From JAYWIG01 sp043789035 (GTDB lineage: Bacteria; Pseudomonadota; Gammaproteobacteria; Burkholderiales; Burkholderiaceae_E): a stretch of 10,831 nt of DNA. Where the stretch lies: the NCBI GenBank assembly GCA_043789035.1, contig JAYWIG010000203.1:1-10831 (forward strand), read 5' to 3'. This document shows positions 1 to 8,188 of the stretch, piece after piece. A program made the position numbers and the translations under genes. The notes under the pieces were generated by a model. That model saw nothing but the letters and a program-made list of their open reading frames with translations. It was not told where the DNA came from and did no database searches. Numbering within the stretch: position 1 is the first letter of the stretch; every line of letters begins with the position of its first letter.

Positions 1-11
1 TTTAATTTCAT
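1..11 (-). CDS. Possible start of a downstream gene, cut by the left edge
   Basis: On the minus strand an AGGA (complement of 21-24) precedes two in-frame ATGs, at 20-18 and 11-9. The AGGA abuts the first ATG, which is too close to serve it, but lies 9 nt from the second. Initiation at 11 (Met-Lys-Leu...) is therefore the better reading. Only about three codons are visible, so no function can be assigned. A Met-Lys-Leu-Lys-like beginning would suit a signal peptide, and I recall export or outer-membrane genes such as tolC following pcm in some betaproteobacteria, but that is inference only. The gene would follow pcm by about 55 nt in the same direction. Confidence 0.3.
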
Positions 12-66
12 AGGATTCATTCCTAAATTATCGCGCACTTTCGCAACTAGCCATTAACAGGCGTCT

Positions 67-771
67 TCATCGGGTACCTGACAGCAATGGAACAAACCGA
101 GCAGAATCCATTTTCGTCAATTGCCAATCTTTTTCACCTGTCCGCTCCATTACATGCAGGGCCTGCGATCCAACTGCGTCAGAAACGGGCGCGACAAGCC
201 TAGAGCCGATCCGCATTTGCATCAACAAATCATCCGGTATCGCTAGCCCTGCTGCAGCAATCACGATGAAATCGTAAGGCGCACCAGTCGGATAGCCAAG
301 CAAACCATCACCAAACATGAGGCGCAAATGCGTCCATCTTAAAGTACGAATATTTTCAGCAGCTAGTTCGTGCAAGCCTCGAATACGTTCAATCGAAACC
401 ACTGAACCAAACAACGACGCCATTACGACAGCCTGATATCCACAGCCAGTGCCTATTTCTAAAGCACGCAATTGTTGCAGCGGTTTTTGTTGCTGTTCCA
501 GCCCAAGCTCTATCATTCGGGCGACCGTGCTAGGTCTCGAAATTGTTTGCTCATGCCCGATAGGCAAGGCGACATCTTCATAGGCACGACTTGCAAAGCC
601 AGCTTGCACAAAATTATGGCGCACGACACTCGCCATAGCGGTGAGCACACGTTCATCACGAATACCCTGCTGGCGCAAACCAGCAACCATCGCTTGATGG
701 GCTCGCCCCGAGGTTAAGCCAACACCGGACACACTCGGAACCTTAGGCAACTGCCAACGCGGAACAGCCAT
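67..771 (-). CDS. pcm: Protein-L-isoaspartate O-methyltransferase (PIMT)
   Basis: This 234-residue cytosolic enzyme would use S-adenosylmethionine to methylate L-isoaspartyl residues in aged proteins, starting their repair to aspartate. The family core is clear. SRAYEDVALPIGHEQTISRP (residues 61-80) is the conserved substrate and active-site segment, with Thr76-Ile77-Ser78 the usual catalytic-loop triplet. LEIGTGCGYQ (104-113) is SAM-binding motif I, VVSIERI (124-130) is the acidic motif, and RLVAPV (191-196) is the late conserved strand. The length is slightly above the typical 205-220 because of a 25-residue N-terminal lead-in ending in GVGLTS, which I recall from betaproteobacterial members. 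The ATG at 771 lies 7 nt after the CBS gene stop, with a GAGGG about 11 nt upstream, so the two are probably co-transcribed. It is not a CheR-type receptor methyltransferase: the motifs are those of PIMT. Confidence 0.93.
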   Translation of the reverse strand: MAVPRWQLPKVPSVSGVGLTSGRAHQAMVAGLRQQGIRDERVLTAMASVVRHNFVQAGFASRAYEDVALPIGHEQTISRPSTVARMIELGLEQQQKPLQQLRALEIGTGCGYQAVVMASLFGSVVSIERIRGLHELAAENIRTLRWTHLRLMFGDGLLGYPTGAPYDFIVIAAAGLAIPDDLLMQMRIGSRLVAPVSDAVGSQALHVMERTGEKDWQLTKMDSARFVPLLSGTR

Positions 772-778
772 AAACGAA

Positions 779-1243
779 TCAGCCCTCTGCCGGCCAATCT
801 CGAATATAAGCTTTCAGCATACGATTCTCAAAACTTTGTTCCTCGAGAACCGCTTTTGCCACGTCATGAAAGGAAATCACCCCTAGCAAAGTTTGCTCAT
901 CCATCACCGGTAGATAGCGTTGGCGCCCTTCCAGCATAATCCGGCGCAATTCGTTAACGTCTAGATCAGGGGCAACGATGATAGGCTCGCTATTCATTAC
1001 CTCAGCTACGGTAAACTCGGCGACTGGCGGTGTTGGGCCTGTTCGTTGCTCGACTTGGCGCTTCGCAAGGATGCGGATTACTTCGCGAAACGTCAGCATT
1101 CCCACTAGCCGACCCTTGTCCATCACAACGAGTGAGCCAATATCTTGCTCAGCCATGACAACGACTGCATCAGAGAGCTTTAAACTGGGCAGAATCGTAA
1201 AGAGCGTACTGCCCTTTACTTTCAGAATTTCATTAACTTTCAC
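779..1243 (-). CDS. Two-CBS-domain protein
   Basis: This is a small soluble protein made almost entirely of a CBS pair, the fold that binds adenosyl ligands such as AMP, ATP or SAM. CBS1 spans about residues 7-63, with the 'DIGSLVVMDKGRLVGMLTFRE' style of strand and turn. CBS2 spans about 77-135, with 'YLPVMDEQTLLGVISFHD'. The tail (about 136-154) ends in KAYIRDWP, which I recall from stand-alone CBS proteins of Burkholderiales. I chose the GTG at 1243 (Met-Lys-Val-Asn..., 154 residues) because GGGGG at 1249-1253 lies 5 nt upstream. The open frame also extends to a TTG at 1255, but that would place the Shine-Dalgarno inside the gene. It lies 42 nt after the kinase stop and 7 nt before pcm. 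The ligand and partner are unknown. A role as a nucleotide-sensing regulator is only a family-level inference. Confidence 0.85.
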   Translation of the reverse strand: MKVNEILKVKGSTLFTILPSLKLSDAVVVMAEQDIGSLVVMDKGRLVGMLTFREVIRILAKRQVEQRTGPTPPVAEFTVAEVMNSEPIIVAPDLDVNELRRIMLEGRQRYLPVMDEQTLLGVISFHDVAKAVLEEQSFENRMLKAYIRDWPAEG

Positions 1244-1248
1244 ATCCG

Positions 1249-1253
1249 CCCCC
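1249..1253 (-). promoter_or_regulatory. Ribosome binding site that decides the CBS gene start
   Basis: A GGGGG run on the minus strand sits 5 nt before the GTG at 1243. This favours GTG over the upstream in-frame TTG at 1255, which would overlap it. Confidence 0.55.
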
Positions 1254-1285
1254 AAGAATTAGTGTATCTGGGGTAGATGCTATCG

Positions 1286-4200
1286 TTAGGAGGTCACATT
1301 ATGCAAGCAGCGTTCAATATGTGTAGCCAGATCGTCCTCAGTATAGGGCTTGGTTAAGAATACTGAAACACCTGCAGCAAGGGCCATCTGCTTATGTTTA
1401 TCGCTAAAGCGCGAAGTAATCATAATTACCGGTACCTTAGAAAGTCGTACTTCGTTACGTACCGCAGCCGTTAACTCGATGCCGTTCATTCGAGGCATTT
1501 CCAAGTCAACTAACATGATGTCTGGCTTACGAATTTGCAGCTTGCCTAGGGCCTCAATACCGTCACCAGCACTATCGACTTCGAAACCTAGGTCTTTCAC
1601 AAAGTATTCCATCGAACGACGCACAGACACTGAATCGTCAACAATCAAACAAATCGGCGCAGGTTTTAGTAATACAGGCGCGGCTTCAGCCGCTGGAACG
1701 CCCGCATTGCCTAACTTCTCTTCGAGCACTGCTGAAATAAGTTCTGGCAGATCAACAACCGAAGCCACTGAGCCGTCACCTAGAACGGCCGCGCCTTCAA
1801 TACCCAAGGTTTTTGGCAGGTACTTGCTAATCGGCAGAACGATCACATTACGGGTTTGGCTAAGCTCTGGCGCAATAATCGCTCGAACTTGATTATCTTC
1901 TTGACGAACCAGCAACACCACCTCGGGCGCATTGCCACGACCAAATGCAGATATAGGCATTCCTAAAAGCTCTTCTAGCCGCGATGCTGCATATTGCACA
2001 CCGTCAAACTCCAAGCGACTGTTACCAAGCATTACCATTCGATCGTCAAGTTTAGGAAGTATTTGTTCAATTCCGCGCACAGAAATTCCGATTACATGCT
2101 GGCCAGCCCGCGCCACAATCACCGGCACAGCGGCCATTCGAACCGGCAAGATGAGCGTAAATTGCGTGCCTTGACTAGGCGTATGAGAAATCTCTAGGGT
2201 ACCCCGCAGCTGCTTAACGGCTTGGAACACAACGTCCATGCCAACACCCCGACCAGACAACTGGGTTGCCGTATCACGCGTGGAAAAGCCTGGCTGCAAA
2301 ATCAAACGAGCAATTTCATCATCGGTGTAAACACCGTGCTCGGTAATTAAACCACGCTGAATACCCCTGGCACGAATGGCAGCCATATTCAAACCAGCCC
2401 CATCGTCTTTACAAACAATCTTTAGATTTCTGCCCGAACGTTCAAACAGCAAAGTAATTTGGCCATTCAACGGCTTACCAGTACGGGAGCGTACGGCGTC
2501 AGACTCTAGACCATGGTCCACCGCATTACGAATTAAATGCGTCAGTGGGTCGATCAAGGTTTGCAACAGGTGGCTATCGACCGCGGTTTGGCCTCCTAAT
2601 ACTTCAAAATCAACCAACTTGTTGGCCATACGACCTGCTTGACGGGCTGCACGCTGCAAGCGCGGCATCACACTGAGCACTTGAACCATGCGACTTTGCA
2701 AAGTCGATTCACGTAGATCGGTTTGCACACGCTCAAGCTGCGCAATCATGTCTTTCAAAGAATTCAAATCGCGATCCAAGTTCTGATCGACTAATTTAGC
2801 ATCGGCACTTGATTCAGCAATACGACGAGCAACCATATGCAGCTCGTTGTATTCCTCTAATTCAAGCGCATCAAAGTCTTGGTTGTCTTTACGCTCATCC
2901 ATCGACAAGCCGCGAATGTCCACTAAATTATCAAGCTCATCTGATAGGGAGGTAAGCCGGTCCGTATCAATTTTGATTGTGCTGCGGGTCTTCTCTAGCG
3001 ATAGCAATCTATCTTGTACCTGCGCTAGCAATATCGTTGCCTCACCGGTGAAGCCAAGCATTCGATCAACCAATGCCGCGGGAACACGCAGAATTTCTTC
3101 TTCATTGCGTGCGGCCACCGCCGGCGCTGCGTTTGCAGTGATTTCAGGCATCGCCTCAAGCATGTCACTTGGGTCGACCAAGCCAAGATCTTGGGAACTC
3201 GTTTGAACTGTTTCACGTAAATTAGACGATGCAGGTTCGCATATGCGTTCAGCTTGCATTTCGCTTGCAAGGCTTGCCTCAGGCACGCCATCGCGCACCA
3301 AACGATTTGTCCAGCCAACTGCGGTTTTGTAAATTACCAAAGCATGAGAAGGTGGTTCGCCTAGGCCAGCAACCGCTTCACTCATTTCAGCTAAGCAGTC
3401 GGCCGCATCGGACAAGTGATCCATCAACATTTGCGGCGGTAAACGTTTGTCGCGAGCCAAAATTTGAAGAATATCTTCAAGTTGATGAGTTAGATTTGCA
3501 ATACCGCGAACGCCGACGGTATTGGCAGACCCTTTAAGAGTATGAGCAATACGCTGAGCAGGTTCAATATCGGCAAAAGAACCTTTTGCAATACGCTCAA
3601 TTGATTCAGAAAACTCTGTCGATAGTGCCGGCAATTCTCGCAGCAAGTTATCAACCACGTTTACGTCGGCATCAACCGGAATTCGTAGGTCGACATCCGC
3701 CTCAGAGACATCATCGCTACGCTCCTCGACCTGCCTTGAGCCAATTAAACTTACTTGGGCCAAAGCACCTACCGTGGCAAGCAGCTTGACGCCTTGCTCA
3801 GCCTGAGGCCAAGCTGCGTCTTCAAGCAGCATAAATGCTTGTTCAGAAGTTTTTTCGCTGGGGGTTTCGAAGTACGCTTGAAGACTGGCGGGAACTAATA
3901 CCAATAAACCACGCAGGTCTTCGGTCATAAGTTGCGGTTGCCTTAACAACTCGCCTAAGTTCTCAGCCAACTTAGCAAGCCAAAGCTCCAAGGGCGTAAG
4001 TCCAATAAAACTCGCAGCATTTGCGAAGTACTCAATTCGCTCTTTGTACTCTGCGAACATCGTATCCCAAAGCGGCTTTACGTCCTCGACCATCTCGCCT
4101 TGATCAATTAAATCTTGAACTAATGGTAAAGATAACAGCTGCGGTGTCACCTCTCGGGCTAAATCGGCGCAAGCCTCGGCCAACATTGCCAATTCGTCAG

Positions 4201-4903
4201 AGGCCACGATAAAGCTTGATTCGTTCTTAAGCAGTTCAGGTACTTGTACATCTGACGGCAAAACCTGGTTTGTTGTAAGTCGTGAACTAGCAGTGCCACT
4301 TGATCCAGCCTTGCCGTCAAAAAGTTCGTCAACGGATAGCGGCGCAAGGCTGTCGAGGTAAGGCAAGCTTTCTAGCCTGCTCGAAACCACGGGCTGCGGT
4401 TGTACTACTGTTAACGGTTCGAGATTTTTTGAAGCGAGGGTTACTGGCGGCGAGAACTCTGTCTCCTCTTCCAGCACTTTGCAATGTATCTTTGCATCGC
4501 TTTTTAGGCGACCACCAATCATTTCAACAAACTGCTCAGGAATTTTCGCTATGCCAGGCCAACACTTTAGACTGATAACTAACTCGAACGCTTGCTCTTG
4601 CGTTGAAAGACCAGCGCAAAACGCGATTAAATTATTACAAAAAACTTCGGCGTGCCCTAGCTCATCGACATCCATCTTGCCGCTTGTTAGGTGGGGCACG
4701 AGCAATGTAGAGATGTAGTTAAGGCCACGCAGACCGAGAGCGTCAGCAGCCAAAGCACACTTTGACAATCCGTTGGCTAAGGTAACTCGCCACGGGGCAC
4801 CAGGCAGGCTGGAGGCGTTAGCAAAGCTTGTCGCCAACTCCAGACTACACTGGCTTAAGCGGGCGCTTAGCTCCTCACTCACAAGTGGTTCTTTCAACAT
4901 CAT
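1286..4903 (-). CDS. chpA: Hybrid CheA-type histidine kinase of a Pil-Chp chemosensory system (ChpA/PilL)
   Basis: This 1205-residue cytoplasmic kinase would autophosphorylate on its Hpt histidine under receptor control and pass phosphate to PilG, PilH and its own receiver. Domains in order: a mostly helical N-terminal region without recognised motifs (1-155 and about 230-350, joined by a Pro/Ser-rich linker); Hpt with RIAHTLKGSANT, His454; P3-like dimerisation helices (about 604-760); HATPase with N-box HLIRNAVDHGLE (Asn793, His797), G1 DDGAG (833-837), PGFST (871-875) and SGRGVGMD (883-890); CheW-like domain (about 920-1065); receiver (1084-1200) with Asp1089/Asp1090, phospho-acceptor Asp1133, Thr1163 and Lys1185. 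It is far shorter than Pseudomonas ChpA, which I recall as about 2,500 residues with many phosphotransfer modules; only one HxxKG box is seen here. The ATG at 4903 is followed at once by a second ATG. No good Shine-Dalgarno is visible. It follows pilJ by 62 nt. Confidence 0.93.
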   Translation of the reverse strand: MMLKEPLVSEELSARLSQCSLELATSFANASSLPGAPWRVTLANGLSKCALAADALGLRGLNYISTLLVPHLTSGKMDVDELGHAEVFCNNLIAFCAGLSTQEQAFELVISLKCWPGIAKIPEQFVEMIGGRLKSDAKIHCKVLEEETEFSPPVTLASKNLEPLTVVQPQPVVSSRLESLPYLDSLAPLSVDELFDGKAGSSGTASSRLTTNQVLPSDVQVPELLKNESSFIVASDELAMLAEACADLAREVTPQLLSLPLVQDLIDQGEMVEDVKPLWDTMFAEYKERIEYFANAASFIGLTPLELWLAKLAENLGELLRQPQLMTEDLRGLLVLVPASLQAYFETPSEKTSEQAFMLLEDAAWPQAEQGVKLLATVGALAQVSLIGSRQVEERSDDVSEADVDLRIPVDADVNVVDNLLRELPALSTEFSESIERIAKGSFADIEPAQRIAHTLKGSANTVGVRGIANLTHQLEDILQILARDKRLPPQMLMDHLSDAADCLAEMSEAVAGLGEPPSHALVIYKTAVGWTNRLVRDGVPEASLASEMQAERICEPASSNLRETVQTSSQDLGLVDPSDMLEAMPEITANAAPAVAARNEEEILRVPAALVDRMLGFTGEATILLAQVQDRLLSLEKTRSTIKIDTDRLTSLSDELDNLVDIRGLSMDERKDNQDFDALELEEYNELHMVARRIAESSADAKLVDQNLDRDLNSLKDMIAQLERVQTDLRESTLQSRMVQVLSVMPRLQRAARQAGRMANKLVDFEVLGGQTAVDSHLLQTLIDPLTHLIRNAVDHGLESDAVRSRTGKPLNGQITLLFERSGRNLKIVCKDDGAGLNMAAIRARGIQRGLITEHGVYTDDEIARLILQPGFSTRDTATQLSGRGVGMDVVFQAVKQLRGTLEISHTPSQGTQFTLILPVRMAAVPVIVARAGQHVIGISVRGIEQILPKLDDRMVMLGNSRLEFDGVQYAASRLEELLGMPISAFGRGNAPEVVLLVRQEDNQVRAIIAPELSQTRNVIVLPISKYLPKTLGIEGAAVLGDGSVASVVDLPELISAVLEEKLGNAGVPAAEAAPVLLKPAPICLIVDDSVSVRRSMEYFVKDLGFEVDSAGDGIEALGKLQIRKPDIMLVDLEMPRMNGIELTAAVRNEVRLSKVPVIMITSRFSDKHKQMALAAGVSVFLTKPYTEDDLATHIERCLHNVTS

Positions 4904-4965
4904 GACTGGCTGGTGTTTCGTTATAGTAATTAAATCAGCAATGTTTTAGTTTGTATCTAGTTGAT
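4904..4965 (-). other. pilJ-chpA spacer
   Basis: This 62-nt AT-rich gap is longer than the other spacers downstream of pilI. Read on the minus strand it holds a TATAAC about 16 nt before the chpA ATG, but only a poor -35 match (TAAAAC) at 17-nt spacing, so an internal promoter is possible but weakly supported. No terminator-like hairpin is visible. Confidence 0.3.
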
Positions 4966-7569
4966 TTAGTCGGTAACTTTAAATACTCGAACCTCTTCGA
5001 GAAGCGATTTCGCATATTCCACCAACTTACGGGTTTCAACAGCCTGTGATGATAACTGGCGAGCAGTTTCATTACTGGCTTCTAAAATAACCGTCGCACG
5101 ATCTTGCAAGGCAGCACCGGCTTTGGCCTGTTCACCCGACGTAAACGCAATGTCCTTAACCGACGCTGCCAGCTCTGTAGTTTGGTCCTGAGTTCGCTTC
5201 ATTTCACGGCCTGCATCATCAGCCAATCGGCTAATTTCAACAACCTGTGTAATCGCTTGGTTCATCGCGACTACGGTTTCTTTCGTTTCAGTTTGAATCG
5301 CAGTAATTAAGCGACCAATCTGGGACGTTGATTCACGAGCAGATTCTGACAAGCGCTTGACCTCGTCCGCAACCACCGCAAAGCTGCGCCCTGCTTCACC
5401 GGCCGCAGCAGCGTGCATCGACGCGTTCAGGGCCAAAATACCGGTTCGTTCTGCAATACCTTGGATGATGTTGACCACCTGACCAATTTCTTGTGAACGC
5501 TCACCCAGGCGCTTAATTCGCTTTTCAGTTTCACGAATCAAGTCACGAGACTGGGCAATACCGGCCACGGTTCCAACCACAATCGCCATCGCACCTCCGG
5601 TTGTTAACACGGCTGCCTCAGCAGATAAGTTACACAAGCGAGCACGTTCAGCAATATCGTTCAAGGCATGAGCCGCAGTTCCCAACTCGGTCGCCGCAAA
5701 CTCCACTTCACGCTGCTCTCGAGAAGCCGCTTGGTTCGCCAATTCAGCCTGACCTTGTACAGCCACAGTCGCTTGCGCCACATCACGAGATACCATACCC
5801 ACGTTACGTAGAACGCGGCTGGTTTCTTCGGTCAAGAGGTTCAAAGCGTCAGAAATCGCGCCCGTAACGTCTTCGGTTACAGGCACTTTCATACTTAAAT
5901 CTTTCGACGTGGCAATCGTACAGACCGCCTGCATAATGTCAATTACCGAGTTATTAAGCAATTCGTTTTCTTTGGCAATCTTGTTGAGTTGTGAAACGCG
6001 TTCATCCAGCAACTTATCAAGCGCACGGCCAAGCTCACCAAATTCGTCCTTATCCTGCATCTTGGTACGGGCGTCAAAGTCACCGGCCTGCAATTCGTCA
6101 ACCGTACTCTTAAGACGAGATAACGGATTAGTCACAATTTTTGTCAGCTTACCAGCGCCGTACAAGGCAATACCTGCAGCAAGTACCATCGTCGCAAGTG
6201 CAGCTAAGGCGATTTTCTTCAAAAGGCTGGCTACTGGCTCAAGCGCCTCAGATTCTTGCATCTCTGTAACAATAGCAAAGTTCTGGTTCAACAGCTTCAC
6301 AGGGCCAAAGGACGCCATGGTCGGCTCACCAGCCCAGTTGATGTAAGTTGAATCAACAAATTCACCAACCATTGCTTTTTCCAAACCTTCGGCGACTGTT
6401 TTGCGTACGCCAATGTCAGAGGAGCGCAATTCTATTTCTTTTGCTGCTGCTTCATTCAATGCGCTCTTCGTACGTACAACGTAATCGGCTAAATTCTCAA
6501 CCGCATCCCGACTGATCGAGCGGGAGGTTTGGTCTTTACCAACTAAGAACGATTGACCAGTTTTACCTAAACCTACGTTTGACCATTTCTTGTCGAAAGT
6601 CATCACCTTGTTGATCTGGTCAATCGGCACCTGAATGACCAATACCGCAATTTGATTTTCGCCATCATAGATTGGTACCGACATAAAACCCGCTTGGTCA
6701 TTGTAAGAAGGAAAGTATTTCTCGAAATCGCTTAGCCAGACCTTATCAGGGCTAGTAGCCTTGCGCGATACCGCAAAAGCTTGGCCTAAAGCGGTTTTAG
6801 CATAAGGGCCGTTGTTTAGCGACGTACCAAAGTCGAGCTCTTTAAAGTAAGTGTAAACAATAAAACCAGTAGTTGGGTCCACGATAAAGAAGTCATAAAT
6901 ACCGAATTTCTTAACCAGTGAACCAAAAAGACCGTGAACTTTCTCGTGTGCTCGACTGTACTCTGAACCGTCATTGGCATTCATTAAAGAGTCTTTTTTA
7001 CCAAGTGGGTTTTCGTTACCCGCAATATAAAGCTGCTGAGCTGCGAGCGTTTCGTCGGGAAGTTTTTTGAAAATCTCAATAAGGTTTGCTGATTGGCCAC
7101 CGTTTTTCTTTACAAACTCTTTTCCAAACTCATTTTCATAATAGCGCTGTAGCCCGTCACGACTAGCCGCCGGATTTGCCGAGGGCTTAGCTGTTTTCAA
7201 TTTTGGAAACTCGGTCAATAAAGACTTCGTTGCCTCAATCACTTGATTTAACTGCGCCGCTTGCGTAAGGGTATTCTTCAACGATTCCGCATAGCCATTC
7301 AACGCTTCGGTTTGCACCGCACGTACCGACTCAAGCTGGGCATTCACGCGGCTTTCGGTAATATTTTTTGCCACGCCGTAAGCAAGTGCCGCAACAATTG
7401 CAGTCGCTAAAACAGCTGGACCAATTGCCAAACTCAAAGAACCAATTCGCAGTCGACCAGCAACTGATTGATCAGCTACTTTTGCGGCTACTGCATCGGA
7501 CATTGCTTGTGCAACCTGATCAGTACTTCCCTTGCTGTAGTCGATTTTGTTTTTCTGAAATTTAAGCAT
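4966..7569 (-). CDS. pilJ: Methyl-accepting chemoreceptor at the PilJ position, with a Cache-like periplasmic domain
   Basis: This 867-residue inner-membrane receptor would sense a periplasmic or surface cue and control the ChpA kinase through PilI. A cytoplasmic N-tail (1-42) leads to TM1 (about 43-66), a large periplasmic region (about 70-450), TM2 (about 452-472), HAMP (about 473-526) and a long coiled-coil signalling domain (about 580-860). The hairpin tip is ILALNASMHAAAAGEAGRSF (711-730), followed by AVVADEVKRLSE. The periplasmic part has Cache-like features: FFIVDPTTGFIVYTYFKELDFG (in 227-248) and a second-lobe GLGKTGQSFLVGKD (333-346) followed by SRSISR. That resembles Cache-type receptors rather than the shorter helical PilJ N-domain, so the symbol rests mainly on gene position. 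The ATG at 7569 lies inside the end of pilI (8-nt overlap) without a clear Shine-Dalgarno, suggesting translational coupling. No CheR-docking pentapeptide is seen at the C-terminus. Confidence 0.88.
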   Translation of the reverse strand: MLKFQKNKIDYSKGSTDQVAQAMSDAVAAKVADQSVAGRLRIGSLSLAIGPAVLATAIVAALAYGVAKNITESRVNAQLESVRAVQTEALNGYAESLKNTLTQAAQLNQVIEATKSLLTEFPKLKTAKPSANPAASRDGLQRYYENEFGKEFVKKNGGQSANLIEIFKKLPDETLAAQQLYIAGNENPLGKKDSLMNANDGSEYSRAHEKVHGLFGSLVKKFGIYDFFIVDPTTGFIVYTYFKELDFGTSLNNGPYAKTALGQAFAVSRKATSPDKVWLSDFEKYFPSYNDQAGFMSVPIYDGENQIAVLVIQVPIDQINKVMTFDKKWSNVGLGKTGQSFLVGKDQTSRSISRDAVENLADYVVRTKSALNEAAAKEIELRSSDIGVRKTVAEGLEKAMVGEFVDSTYINWAGEPTMASFGPVKLLNQNFAIVTEMQESEALEPVASLLKKIALAALATMVLAAGIALYGAGKLTKIVTNPLSRLKSTVDELQAGDFDARTKMQDKDEFGELGRALDKLLDERVSQLNKIAKENELLNNSVIDIMQAVCTIATSKDLSMKVPVTEDVTGAISDALNLLTEETSRVLRNVGMVSRDVAQATVAVQGQAELANQAASREQREVEFAATELGTAAHALNDIAERARLCNLSAEAAVLTTGGAMAIVVGTVAGIAQSRDLIRETEKRIKRLGERSQEIGQVVNIIQGIAERTGILALNASMHAAAAGEAGRSFAVVADEVKRLSESARESTSQIGRLITAIQTETKETVVAMNQAITQVVEISRLADDAGREMKRTQDQTTELAASVKDIAFTSGEQAKAGAALQDRATVILEASNETARQLSSQAVETRKLVEYAKSLLEEVRVFKVTD

Positions 7570-8188
7570 TTTCTAGTTTTGTAAATTTTAATGAATGAAT
7601 TTTGTCGCTGATCCATAGGCCTTTATCTGAGGAATGCTCTACCGAGTTAGAAGAGACTGGGCTGGAGTCGGCAAGTCCCTTCATGAGTTCTGGCAGATCT
7701 AGCTCCCACCATTGAATACCATTAACGTCTGTAACGCCGAACCTGATAGCTCTCGCGAGCCAGGGCGTAACGCCAACCGCCTCATGGGCAGCGGCAACTT
7801 TTAAAATTGGCTTACCACGAACTGCGGGCGGGAGCGTCACCGACACAGGAGGATTGTTTACTAACACTGCACCGAACTGGCCCAAGGTGCCAATCACTAA
7901 CGCGCCAGTTCTACCGACGCCTCGTGCGGCATGCATGTTGTTCGTGTGGCCAGCTGCGAACACCGCGACTGGCGCACCGCGCAGCTGCATCATGCCCACC
8001 AAGCCTTTAGGCGCTCTCGGTACTGGAAATAGCTCAGGTTCGGCAATAAACTCAGCAGCAACTCCGGTCGGCAAAAGTACGGACGCGTTACCAATGCTTA
8101 CACCAAATCGCATTAGCGCCGCTGCCGGCATTACCGCAGCAGGGGCTGCAAAAGCGGTGTCCGGTCGGGAAAGGTAGGCGGTATTCAT
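7562..8188 (-). CDS. pilI: CheW-like adaptor (PilI)
   Basis: This 208-residue cytoplasmic coupling protein would link the PilJ receptor to the ChpA kinase. After an Ala-rich lead-in (1-25) the CheW fold runs about 26-170. It shows RFGVSIGNASVLLPTGVAAEF (27-47), the conserved GLVGMMQLRGAPVAVFAAG segment (62-80) that corresponds to the 'G..N.RG...PV.DL' core of CheW, and a final strand and helix near 157-170. A Ser-rich tail (about 171-208) with no recognised motif follows; it is longer than expected for a bare CheW. I chose ATG 8188; in-frame TTGs at 8200 and 8212 belong to a tandem repeat that carries the ribosome-binding region. The gene starts 25 nt after the pilH stop and its last codons overlap the pilJ start. 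Confidence 0.87.
   Translation of the reverse strand: MNTAYLSRPDTAFAAPAAVMPAAALMRFGVSIGNASVLLPTGVAAEFIAEPELFPVPRAPKGLVGMMQLRGAPVAVFAAGHTNNMHAARGVGRTGALVIGTLGQFGAVLVNNPPVSVTLPPAVRGKPILKVAAAHEAVGVTPWLARAIRFGVTDVNGIQWWELDLPELMKGLADSSPVSSNSVEHSSDKGLWISDKIHSLKFTKLENA

Noticed and set aside
67..771. pcm as the missing CheR-type receptor methyltransferase
   Set aside because: The motifs (AYEDVALPIG, QTIS, LEIGTGCGYQ) are those of isoaspartate methyltransferases. CheR has a different N-terminal domain and motif set.
1350..1892. A 180-codon plus-strand open frame opposite the end of chpA
   Set aside because: It is antisense to the receiver and CheW-like domains of a well-supported kinase. Its product is rich in Ser/Thr/Arg with no recognisable domain, as expected of a frame shadow.
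5909..6346. A 145-codon plus-strand open frame opposite pilJ
   Set aside because: It is antisense to the HAMP and membrane region of the receptor. The hydrophobic and Ser-rich composition is explained by the opposite strand.
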